Assembly: GCA_964484485.1 (NCBI GenBank)
Contig: CAZAGD010000033.1
Location: 1 to 64,000 of the forward strand
Source: CAZAGD01 sp964484485
GTDB lineage: Bacteria; Desulfobacterota; SM23-61
Direction: 5' to 3'
Length of the DNA: 64,000 nt
The stretch's first letter is position 1. The number at the start of each line of letters is the position of its first letter. The notes below the pieces were generated by a model. That model worked only from the letters and a program-made list of their open reading frames with translations. It did no database searches and had not been told where the DNA came from. Shown here piece by piece: positions 31,246-39,555 of the stretch. The translations under genes were made by a program, and so were the position numbers.

Positions 31246-33129
31246 TTAAAGTTTACTGCTCATCTTGGGCTTGCTTTTATCTTGGCTTTTCTTTTTAATC
31301 AATATTTCTTCTTCTTTTTCGGCCTTGGCTAAATCTTCGAACTTAATATCTAAGCCACAAACGCCAACAATTTGCCCAATTTTATCTCTAATAGGGGCCG
31401 AGACGGTTAAACATAAACGCCCAGTTATCTTCGAAGTATACAGTTCACTCACGTGCACCTGTCCATCTTTTAAAGGTTCGATAAACCAGGAACGGTCAGA
31501 GTAGTCTTCATGTAAACCGACTATTTCATATTTCGCCTTATCCACCACTTGGGTAATATTCTTGGTGATCTTCCGTCCTTCTAAATCGGTAACGTAAGCG
31601 AATTGAATAAAGGGGTGGTCGGCCACTAATTTCAGCAAAAGGGGCTCAATTAGCTTCGGTTTCATAGACTTTAAAGGAGCAGCTTCAATAATTTCTTCTA
31701 TAAGATGAGCAGCCATTTTATGGGCGCGGGTCTTGATGCGGTCAAAATCCGAGACGAAAAACTCGGGCAGATGTTTTCGGGCTTGCCGTTCCATCTCGGT
31801 ATGCGAAATACTGGTGACCCTGCCTTCGTTATACTGGTCCATCACCCATTTATAAATTTTAGCTATCCCGGGATGTCGTTTGTCTACCCTCTTTTCCGGT
31901 GGTAGCTTTAAGTGGGTGTTCACCCAATGGGCAATCCCTGCCAGGCCTGATTTGTCAGTAATGATAATGGACATTGGTCGTTTGAGAATCTTGGCGGTAT
32001 TGAAGATATTATATATTTCCGCCGACTTGGCTAAAGCATCTATATGGATGCCCGCCCCCGTAGTATTAAAATCCAGTCCTACCAAGGGATAATTGATGGG
32101 AATATGCACCCCCATCTCTCTTTCCGCGTATTGCGCGATGTCGGTAATCACGGTAGTATCGATACCGTTTGTTTCTCCGCGCAAGGCAATGTACTCAATG
32201 ATCAAGGCCTCCAAGGGCGTATTCCCCGTTCTTTCTCCCAACCCCAAGATGGCTCCATTAGCTGCTGCGCAACCATATAGCCAAGCCGTGGTGGCATTTA
32301 TAAGCACTTTATGGAAGTCGTTATGCCCATGCCATTCTAAAAGTTCTCCGGGCACTCCTGCCTCATCAATCATGGTACGTACTAATTTGTCTACAGCGCG
32401 GGGCAAAGCTGCGCCCGGATAAGTAACTCCATAGCCCAAGGTATCGCAAAGGCGGATTTTGACCGGCATTCCACTTTTTTCCCGGAGCCTCATCAAGGCT
32501 TGGGCAAAAGGGACGCAGAACCCAAAGATGTCGGCCCGGGTTACATCTTCGAAATGACATCGCGGAATAATACCTGCGTCCAGGGCAGCTTCGACAATGT
32601 CCAGATATTCATCAAATACTTGCCTTCTTTTCTTGCCCAGTTTCAAAAAAATATGGTAATCGGAAACAGAAGTGAGGATACCTGTTTCTTTTAAGCCCAT
32701 TTCTTTGACTAATTTTAGATCCTTTTTGTTGGCCCGGATCCAACCCGTAATTTCTGGGTACGGATAACCTTTCTCTAAACATTTGGTTACCGCTTCTTGG
32801 TCGCGCTGGCTGTATAAAAAAAATTCTGTTTGCCTAATTACCCCCTGCGGTCCCCCTAACTTGTGCAGCATGTCAAATAAATCTACAATCTGTTTGACGG
32901 TGAAAGGAGGTCGGGCTTGTTGCCCATCTCTAAAAGTAGTATCGGTGATAAAAAATTCTTTTGCCGGACAAAGAGGAATTATTTTGTGATCAAAATCAAT
33001 CCGGCTTACTTCTTCATAAGGGAAAACTTCCCGTTGCAAATTTGGTTCGGCCACATCTTGTAAATCTAAGCGCCAAAATTTAGTATGTTCGTGGGTCAGC
33101 AACCGGCGTTCTTCATCCCACTTGGCCAT
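31246..33129 (-). CDS. DRE-TIM acyl-condensing synthase with C-terminal Cache domain (candidate Re-citrate synthase)
   Basis: Of 627 residues, 55-330 form a HMGL-like TIM barrel: metal/catalytic motif TDTTFRDGQQ (62-71), LCDTLGYG (228-235), HGHND (267-271) and LGERTGNTPLEA (297-308). Residues 330-500 are the synthase C-terminal helical part. Residues 503-600 read as a PAS/Cache-like sensor (FIQFAYVTDLEGRKITKNIT, SDRSWFIEPLKDGQVHVSEL, VSAPIRDKIGQIVGVCGLDI). The first domain resembles isopropylmalate, homocitrate and Re-citrate synthases. No other citrate synthase is seen, and the TCA-type operon favours citrate synthesis. The sensor tail would be an allosteric domain. It overlaps tetR by 17 bases. 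Confidence 0.75.
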   Translation of the reverse strand: MAKWDEERRLLTHEHTKFWRLDLQDVAEPNLQREVFPYEEVSRIDFDHKIIPLCPAKEFFITDTTFRDGQQARPPFTVKQIVDLFDMLHKLGGPQGVIRQTEFFLYSQRDQEAVTKCLEKGYPYPEITGWIRANKKDLKLVKEMGLKETGILTSVSDYHIFLKLGKKRRQVFDEYLDIVEAALDAGIIPRCHFEDVTRADIFGFCVPFAQALMRLREKSGMPVKIRLCDTLGYGVTYPGAALPRAVDKLVRTMIDEAGVPGELLEWHGHNDFHKVLINATTAWLYGCAAANGAILGLGERTGNTPLEALIIEYIALRGETNGIDTTVITDIAQYAEREMGVHIPINYPLVGLDFNTTGAGIHIDALAKSAEIYNIFNTAKILKRPMSIIITDKSGLAGIAHWVNTHLKLPPEKRVDKRHPGIAKIYKWVMDQYNEGRVTSISHTEMERQARKHLPEFFVSDFDRIKTRAHKMAAHLIEEIIEAAPLKSMKPKLIEPLLLKLVADHPFIQFAYVTDLEGRKITKNITQVVDKAKYEIVGLHEDYSDRSWFIEPLKDGQVHVSELYTSKITGRLCLTVSAPIRDKIGQIVGVCGLDIKFEDLAKAEKEEEILIKKKSQDKSKPKMSSKL

Positions 33130-33760
33130 AAATTCCCCTAACTTTGGCGTTTCTTTTCTTGGAAATTCTGCGGGATAAATTATTTATCTGGCTCTGCACC
33201 AGAAAGTCAATTATTTCCTCTTTGCGAAAATACGGCTTTAAGATCCACCGACGCAAAACTCCGAAAACACCGCTGAAGACTAAGAAATTGGCTTCTAAAA
33301 AAGGGTCAAACGCCCCTGGCCCCAACTCACTAATCAACCTTTGAAAATGATCAACAATTTCGAATTCTTTCTGCAAAATAACCTTTAAATAATCTTTTTT
33401 TACGTAACGCGCTTGCGTATAAGAAAGCATTACTTGATCTTCCAATTCCATGGCTGCTTCCACAAAAGCTCGGTAATTAATTTTGAGCCGCGCCAAAGGG
33501 TCAGCTACCTGACAAGTCCTCGATCTAACTTTAGCAAAAAAATTAACCACATAATTTTCGAAAAAAAGATAGAGAATATCATCTTTGGAACTAACATAAT
33601 CATAGATACTGCCCAAACTGAGACCTGCTTCGCGAGCTATCTCCCGCACGGTTGCTTTATGGAAGCCCTTCCTTTTGAATACTTGGATAGCTCCCGCAAT
33701 GATTTGCCGCCTTTTTTCATCCACTAATTTGGCATCTTTAACTTGGGCTTTGATTAGCAT
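33113..33760 (-). CDS. TetR-family regulator of the central-carbon operon
   Basis: The HTH is in RRQIIAGAIQVFKRKGFHKA then TVREIAREAGLSLGSIYDYV; the C-terminal ligand domain begins SSKDDILYLFFENY. ATG 33760 is preferred: the frame opens at 33787, but that ATG lies inside the predicted operator. About 215 residues. It is the first gene of the long minus-strand run and overlaps the synthase, so it is co-transcribed with the genes it probably controls. The operator-like palindrome has the style of acyl-CoA-responsive TetR (FadR-like) sites, so an acyl-CoA ligand is plausible. Confidence 0.88.
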   Translation of the reverse strand: MLIKAQVKDAKLVDEKRRQIIAGAIQVFKRKGFHKATVREIAREAGLSLGSIYDYVSSKDDILYLFFENYVVNFFAKVRSRTCQVADPLARLKINYRAFVEAAMELEDQVMLSYTQARYVKKDYLKVILQKEFEIVDHFQRLISELGPGAFDPFLEANFLVFSGVFGVLRRWILKPYFRKEEIIDFLVQSQINNLSRRISKKRNAKVRGIYGQVG

Positions 33761-33773
33761 AGGCGCCCTTGGC

Positions 33774-33789
33774 GAACGAATGTTCATTC
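33774..33789 (-). promoter_or_regulatory. TetR operator, imperfect palindrome
   Basis: GAACGAATGTTCATTC, whose half-sites match 6 of 8, lies between the -10 element (33797-33802) and the chosen tetR start, at the expected transcription start. Binding would block the promoter, giving autorepression of the operon. Confidence 0.65.
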
Positions 33790-33796
33790 ATAGAGC

Positions 33797-33824
33797 ATTA
33801 TAAATCCCTGACGTTTTCTGTCAA
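33797..33824 (-). promoter_or_regulatory. Consensus sigma-70 promoter of the tetR operon
   Basis: On the minus strand TTGACA (33824-33819), 16 bases, then TATAAT (33802-33797): both hexamers are perfect. Confidence 0.85.
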
Positions 33825-33913
33825 GTGAAAATTTGGCTGATGGTCGATAACTTTTTAAATTCTAGTCTAATTCAAGGGGGAGGAGAGGCTCAATTTTAAA
33901 TTCCAGCTTAATT

Positions 33914-33950
33914 CAGGCGGGAGGAAGATAGGCTCTCCCCCTCCCGCCTG
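33914..33950. repeat. Hairpin in the tetR-gap divergent region
   Basis: CAGGCGGGAGG (33914-33924) pairs with CCTCCCGCCTG (33940-33950), 11 pairs, followed by TTTCC. It lies 60 bases before the gap promoter and may insulate it from readthrough. No gene ends just before it. Confidence 0.45.
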
Positions 33951-34006
33951 TTTCCTGATGGTGAGAAACATTAAAACGGTTAGAAGGTAAGCCAGCTCTA
34001 AAGGCT

Positions 34007-34035
34007 TTGACAAATTCCCCCCTTGATGATATTCT
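34007..34035 (+). promoter_or_regulatory. Promoter of the gap gene
   Basis: TTGACA (34007-34012), a 17-base spacer and TATTCT (34030-34035), 42 bases before the gap ATG. Confidence 0.65.
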
Positions 34036-34077
34036 TTTTATATAAAGAAATTATTTTTTGCCGCGAAGGAGGGCTCG

Positions 34078-35082
34078 ATGGCTATCAGGGTTGGCATAAA
34101 TGGCTTTGGGAGGATTGGCCGGAGCGTCATGCGGGCAGCCTTAAAATCTCCAGATTTTTCGGCCATTGAAATCGTGGCCATAAATGATCTTACCGACAAC
34201 AACACTCTAGCCCACCTTTTAAAGTATGATTCAATCATGGGCCGGCTGGCCGCAGAAGTTAAAGTTATGGAAAAGGGCTTATTAGTGAATGGTCGAGACG
34301 TCCTCATTACGGCAATTAAGGAGCCGGGGAAAATTCCTTGGCGAGATATAGGCGTGGAATATGTTATCGAATCCACAGGCCATTTTACAGACGCTACCCG
34401 AGCCCGAGCTCATCTTGATGCCGGAGCCCGGAAGGTGATCATCACGGCCCCGGCTAAGAATGAGGACATAACCATCGTCATGGGCGTCAACGAGCATGAC
34501 TATAACCCTTATGAACATCATATCGTCTCCAATGCTTCTTGTACGACAAATTGTATGGCACCCATTGCCAAAGTAATCTTAGATAAATTTGGTATTCGCC
34601 GGGGATTAATGACCACTGTCCATTCTTATACAAATGACCAACGCATTTTGGACTTCCCCCATAGTGACCTTCGCCGAGCTCGCGCGGCCGCTCTATCCAT
34701 GATTCCTACCAAAACTGGCGCTGCTTCTGCTGTAGCCCTCGTCATTCCCGAGCTGAAGGGGAAGTTCGATGGCTTAGCCGTACGCGTACCTACCCCCAAT
34801 GTGTCTTTGGTAGACTTAGTCATAGATTTAGAACAGGAAGCCACCACCCAAGAAATAAATAAAGCTCTTAAAGAAGCTACTAATCGTTATTTAGCCTATA
34901 CTGATGAACCCTTAGTATCCATAGATTTCCAAGGTGACCCGCACTCGGCTATTGTTGATGGCTCTTCTACTAAAGCCATCGGTACAATGGCTAAGATCTT
35001 AGCTTGGTATGACAATGAATGGGGTTACTCTCATAGAGTGCTCGATTTAATTTTACATATGAATGCGGCAGGCCGAATTTGA
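34078..35082 (+). CDS. gap: Glyceraldehyde-3-phosphate dehydrogenase (canonical)
   Basis: The 334-residue type I enzyme has the NAD-fold INGFGRIGRSVMRAAL, active-site SCTTNC with Cys155, catalytic His182 (TTVHSYTNDQ) and DLRRARAAALSMIPTKTGAA. The FPHSD sequence before DLRRAR retains the Pro typical of NAD-preferring forms. GAAGGAGG precedes the ATG. It serves glycolysis or gluconeogenesis. It is followed by a large dikinase-like gene and a divergent second GAPDH, and the three probably form a functional group. Confidence 0.96.
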   Translation: MAIRVGINGFGRIGRSVMRAALKSPDFSAIEIVAINDLTDNNTLAHLLKYDSIMGRLAAEVKVMEKGLLVNGRDVLITAIKEPGKIPWRDIGVEYVIESTGHFTDATRARAHLDAGARKVIITAPAKNEDITIVMGVNEHDYNPYEHHIVSNASCTTNCMAPIAKVILDKFGIRRGLMTTVHSYTNDQRILDFPHSDLRRARAAALSMIPTKTGAASAVALVIPELKGKFDGLAVRVPTPNVSLVDLVIDLEQEATTQEINKALKEATNRYLAYTDEPLVSIDFQGDPHSAIVDGSSTKAIGTMAKILAWYDNEWGYSHRVLDLILHMNAAGRI

Positions 35083-35183
35083 AATTTTTATTCTCCTCTT
35101 GGCTCTTTAAAATGAACTATAGGAATGGTGGCCCAATTTAGAAGGCTGATTAATAGACTTTTTTATAATCCGAAAGCCATGCT

Positions 35184-38100
35184 ATGACTGTAAACCGCCA
35201 GTTGGAAGAAGTGCAGAAAGAATTAAGAGCCCGGGAAATTCCCCAAGAAGTCCTTGAATCGGCCGCCCTCCAAAAGAATCTCCAAGAAACATCTGTGGCC
35301 CAGCTCCAAATTGATCCCAAATATGAAGTGCTCATAGAGACGGTAGAAGGTTATCGGGGCATTCAGAAAGCTGCCGAAACCTTGCTCTTTGAGTTGCATC
35401 ATCCCTTTAAAAATTGGGAAATAATCTTGCGGGAAATGCGCTCTTTTGCCTTAAAGTATTTTACCGCCTACAGCCGTCATCCTCGCGGGTCCCAAGCCAT
35501 ATCCGCCATTATTGATGTCTTTTTTGAGGCTATAAGCCAGGTTAACTCTGATAGCTTACAAATAAAAGCTATCGATTATTTGCTCAATTATTTGGAAAAG
35601 ATCGTTAATGAGCTAAACGGCCAAAATCATGGCGAAATTTGGCCGATATTGCAACTTACTTGTCAGCGTTTGGCTTCCCTTCCTGACCAGCAATTTTTTT
35701 ATTTGGCTTCCAGCCATATCCCTTTAAAAAAGATCGGGCAGGCTTTATTGCTTAAACTCCCCGAAAATTCTTTTTTACCGGAATTTAATAATCTTTTCAT
35801 GCGCAGCCTGAAAATTACCTACGCTTATTGGCTGCAAGAAGAAGATCCGCTCTGCTGGTTTGATAAAGCGGGATCTGCGCCAGTTCTGGGCGAGCAATTA
35901 AAATATCCAGATGTCCTCCATTTAATTTCTCATCAACACTTAAAGTCTCTGGTTCAAGAGTTAGAAAATTTTTCGGGCCAGGAAGAATTTAAAAGTAATG
36001 GCTCTCTGCAGCTTCTCCGTCATCTCTTGACCTTCCCTTCCTACTTAGACATAGTACGGGCTTACAAAGAAATTCCTCACCTTTGGCCTGCTCCGCAAAC
36101 GGCGGAAAAAGAAATTCCTCTTTTAGAGAATAAAAAAATATTAGCCCTCTTTAAAATAATGGAAATTCCCGGGCTAAAAGATATTCACGAAGAAACTTTA
36201 AGGGAAATTAATCATACGCTCGTGGAACTCATCCGCCAAGAACCGCCGGAACGGATGCGCGAATTTCTAATTAAGACTTTTTCCCTCCTCAAGTCCAGTA
36301 TGGAAAATTACCCCCATACGGCCTTGCAGTGCATCCAAACCTTAGGCGCAGAAATTTTTAATCAAGGTTATAGCCCTTTGGTGGAAGTCTTCTTAGAGTT
36401 AGTCTTACATTTCGGTTTTCAATACCCTAATGTGCAGGGGGTGGACACAAATTGGCAGTTAATCTGCAATCCCTGCCATTTGCTCAATGTGCGGGTCTGG
36501 TTGGATATTATTGGCCGAAATCCGAAATGGTGTAGTACGCTCCTTTCGGCCCTCATAATTAACTTAAAATTAGCAGGCATTTGCATAAGGGATACTGATC
36601 TTTTTCAAAAAGAAGTAAGCAAACTGCTCAATGCCGAAATTGAGCCCGTCTACAATTTAATCAAGCAATTAGCGAAATTATTTCCCGTATATTTCAACGA
36701 AATTGGGGCGGAAGGAGAATTACGCGAGGCTACCACCGAGATAGATGAAATTACTTATCGTAAGGATCTCCTCATTCATTTTCTCCGTAAACAAAGTCAT
36801 GTGGAGAGTAGTAATCTCATCGAGGATTTCGTTAGGGAAATAATCCGTTTTTGGCGCTTAAGAGATAAAGAGGGGTTAAAGAATTTTCTACCGGCGGAGA
36901 TTTGGGGAAAGATAGAGATTACCGGCCCTTTCATCGATGAAGTTAATTATATCGTTCAAAAGATCTTTGCCGAGAAAAGGCTCCAGAGCGAAAAGGATCT
37001 TTTAGGTCTAACCGATCGTGAACTGTCCGCCTTTATGGCTGCCTTGCCGGATGTGGCGGAGACGGAAAAGAAACGGGTCTCTTTGTTAATCAAGATTTAC
37101 CGGCTTATTAATCAGAAGTATAACTTAGGCTTTCAGGAAATTGCCGCCCATTTGCAGGAAGCTTCCCGCTGGGGCTTCGAGGGCTTGGATGCTCTTTTAC
37201 GGGTTATCGAGCGCAACGACCCCGAAGAATGTCTGGAACATATCTTGTCCTATCTGGAAAATTTGAAGAAAATTATTCTTTCCCCCCAAAAATTCGAAGC
37301 CCGGGAAGATATCTACCGCAAACGGCATATAGCAGCTGACATTCCCTCTCTGTATGGTCGCTATCGCGAGCGGAAATTCGATGCCTTAGGTTTAACTTTT
37401 CGTTTAGAAAATTTGGCGAATATCTATTTTGAAAGACTCATCGACTCTTTAGATCTTTCCTTTATTACTCGGGCTACCTTTTTTAAAATCATCTCCTGTT
37501 TGCGTTATCTCATGCGGGCTATCGAATTAGATGGCATCTTTTCGCCGCGGCTTAATACCCAGCTTATGCTCTTAGAAAAATCTTTAGAGATAAAGCGCTT
37601 CACTTTTATGCAGTACCTGGACATATTCCGCGGCTTCTCCGAAGGAGTTAAAGATGTCATTTCCGTTTATTATGTGAATGCCCATAAAAATAACTTGGAG
37701 CTTTTAATTTGGCAAATGGGTAAAAAGAATATTCTGCCCAAATATCTGCCCCCTTCCGCTGAAGAAATTGGCCCCCATGAGTTTGTCCATCAAATAGGTG
37801 AAAAATTTATTCGCGATCTGATCGCTAATACTTTTGGCCTGCAGTACTTGGATATTTTCTTGGCGCGAATTCAACAAACGCTGGCCGAGCAGAGAGAAAC
37901 TTTGAACGAAGCTGACCTCGATTTGCTGATGACTTATGACCCCAAAAAAGTATGTTGTTTAATCCACCATCCCAATCGCTTGACTAATGATCTAATTCAT
38001 TTGGGGAGTAAAGGGTATAACTTAGTGGTCTTAGCTTCCGAAGGCATCCCCGTACCTCCCGGCTTTATTCTGACTACGGAAGTATTCCGCTGCCTAAGGA

Positions 38101-39479
38101 TAATTGAACGTTATCGGCACGCCCACGACCATTTGGAACGGGAAGTCCGCTTTGGCCTGCAGCAAATTGAAAAAGCCACCGGACGTGAATTCGGTAATCC
38201 GCAACGGCCGTTACTCTTGGCCGTGCGCAGCGGGTCCACAATATCTATGCCAGGGATGATGGCCACTTTATTAAATGTGGGTATAAATGAGGAGATCGTA
38301 GAAGGGTTGATCCGCTTCACGGGGGAAACTTGGTTTGCTTGGGATAATTATCGGCGTTTTATCCAATCCTGGGGCATGTCTTATGGGATTGAACGGGAAG
38401 TTTTTAACGAGATCATGCGCCACTTCAAAGCTAAGTACAGAGTAGAAAAGAAGAGACAATTCTCCGGGGAAGAAATGAAAGAAATAGCTCTAGCCTATCG
38501 CCGCGCCGTCGAAGAAAGACATATCACTATCTATGAAGATCCCTGGGCCCAATTACAAGTAGCCATTAAACAAGTCCTTTCTTCTTGGAATTCCATCAAA
38601 GCCAGGCAATACCGAGAAATTATGGGTATTTCCGACTATTGGGGAACGGCGGTGATTGTGCAAGCGATGGTCTTTGGTAATCTCAGCCTCTCCTCGGGCA
38701 GCGGGGTAGTCTTCACGGCCCATCCCTACCGAAAAATTAGACGGGTGGCCCTGTGGGGTGATTTTACTCCCGGCAACCAAGGGGAAGATATTGTCGGGGG
38801 CTTAGTCTCTACTTATCCCATCTCCAAAGAACAAAAAGAATTGGAGGGAAGGGAAGAAGACTTGGAGGAAGCCTTCCCTAAAATATATAAGCGTTTATTT
38901 GAGATTGCCAAAACATTAGTCTATGAGAAAAAGTGGAACCCCCAAGAAGTGGAGTTTACTTTCGAAAGCCCAGAAGAAAATAGTCTATACATTCTGCAGA
39001 CCCGCGATATGGTCTCAACTAAAAGGGAAAAATTTGAGGTATTTACACCCTCGCCCTCTCTGCAAGAGAGTTTTTTGAGTAAGGGAATTGGCGTAAGCGG
39101 GGGGGCCCTTTCCGGGCGGGTAGTATTTAACTTAGAAGAGATTCATCATTGGCGCAGGTTGGAGCCAACGACTCCGCTCATTCTTGTTCGATCCGATACA
39201 GTGCCGGAAGATATCCAGGAAATTTCCTTAACCAATGGGTTGCTCACGGCAAAAGGCGGCCAAACTTCTCACGCGGCGATCGTGGCTTTTGAATTGGATA
39301 AGACGGCCGTGGTAGGTTGCCGCGGTTTAATAGTTTTAGAAAATGAAGGAAGACTTTTTATTAATCACGTGGAAATAAAGAGAGGTGACTTCCTCAGCTT
39401 AGACGGTAGAAAGGGTTTAGTTTATTTGGGCAAGCATGAAATTAAGGCAGAAGAAGATCTCCCCACTTTTTTAGTTTAA
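35184..39479 (+). CDS. PPDK/PEP-synthase-related dikinase lacking the PEP barrel
   Basis: This protein has 1431 residues. Residues 1 to about 930 are helical and match nothing I know. About 940-1285 is a PPDK-type ATP-binding domain: GSKGYNLVVLASEGIPVPPG, LLAVRSGSTISMPGMMATLL, SGSGVVFTAHP, then YILQTRDM. About 1300-1400 is the swivelling phosphohistidine domain with GGQTSHAAIVAFE. The sequence ends there (LPTFLV). The C-terminal PEP/pyruvate TIM barrel of PPDK and PpsA is absent, and no separate one follows. The enzyme should transfer phosphate via His from ATP to an acceptor bound by the long N-terminal region, by analogy with glucan-water or rifampicin dikinases. Acceptor unknown. Confidence 0.8.
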   Translation: MTVNRQLEEVQKELRAREIPQEVLESAALQKNLQETSVAQLQIDPKYEVLIETVEGYRGIQKAAETLLFELHHPFKNWEIILREMRSFALKYFTAYSRHPRGSQAISAIIDVFFEAISQVNSDSLQIKAIDYLLNYLEKIVNELNGQNHGEIWPILQLTCQRLASLPDQQFFYLASSHIPLKKIGQALLLKLPENSFLPEFNNLFMRSLKITYAYWLQEEDPLCWFDKAGSAPVLGEQLKYPDVLHLISHQHLKSLVQELENFSGQEEFKSNGSLQLLRHLLTFPSYLDIVRAYKEIPHLWPAPQTAEKEIPLLENKKILALFKIMEIPGLKDIHEETLREINHTLVELIRQEPPERMREFLIKTFSLLKSSMENYPHTALQCIQTLGAEIFNQGYSPLVEVFLELVLHFGFQYPNVQGVDTNWQLICNPCHLLNVRVWLDIIGRNPKWCSTLLSALIINLKLAGICIRDTDLFQKEVSKLLNAEIEPVYNLIKQLAKLFPVYFNEIGAEGELREATTEIDEITYRKDLLIHFLRKQSHVESSNLIEDFVREIIRFWRLRDKEGLKNFLPAEIWGKIEITGPFIDEVNYIVQKIFAEKRLQSEKDLLGLTDRELSAFMAALPDVAETEKKRVSLLIKIYRLINQKYNLGFQEIAAHLQEASRWGFEGLDALLRVIERNDPEECLEHILSYLENLKKIILSPQKFEAREDIYRKRHIAADIPSLYGRYRERKFDALGLTFRLENLANIYFERLIDSLDLSFITRATFFKIISCLRYLMRAIELDGIFSPRLNTQLMLLEKSLEIKRFTFMQYLDIFRGFSEGVKDVISVYYVNAHKNNLELLIWQMGKKNILPKYLPPSAEEIGPHEFVHQIGEKFIRDLIANTFGLQYLDIFLARIQQTLAEQRETLNEADLDLLMTYDPKKVCCLIHHPNRLTNDLIHLGSKGYNLVVLASEGIPVPPGFILTTEVFRCLRIIERYRHAHDHLEREVRFGLQQIEKATGREFGNPQRPLLLAVRSGSTISMPGMMATLLNVGINEEIVEGLIRFTGETWFAWDNYRRFIQSWGMSYGIEREVFNEIMRHFKAKYRVEKKRQFSGEEMKEIALAYRRAVEERHITIYEDPWAQLQVAIKQVLSSWNSIKARQYREIMGISDYWGTAVIVQAMVFGNLSLSSGSGVVFTAHPYRKIRRVALWGDFTPGNQGEDIVGGLVSTYPISKEQKELEGREEDLEEAFPKIYKRLFEIAKTLVYEKKWNPQEVEFTFESPEENSLYILQTRDMVSTKREKFEVFTPSPSLQESFLSKGIGVSGGALSGRVVFNLEEIHHWRRLEPTTPLILVRSDTVPEDIQEISLTNGLLTAKGGQTSHAAIVAFELDKTAVVGCRGLIVLENEGRLFINHVEIKRGDFLSLDGRKGLVYLGKHEIKAEEDLPTFLV

Positions 39480-39555
39480 CCTTTACCCAGAAGGTTTATA
39501 GCCATTGAATTTTCCCAGAAAATTTTGGATATAAAAATAAACAGGGAGGGTATAG

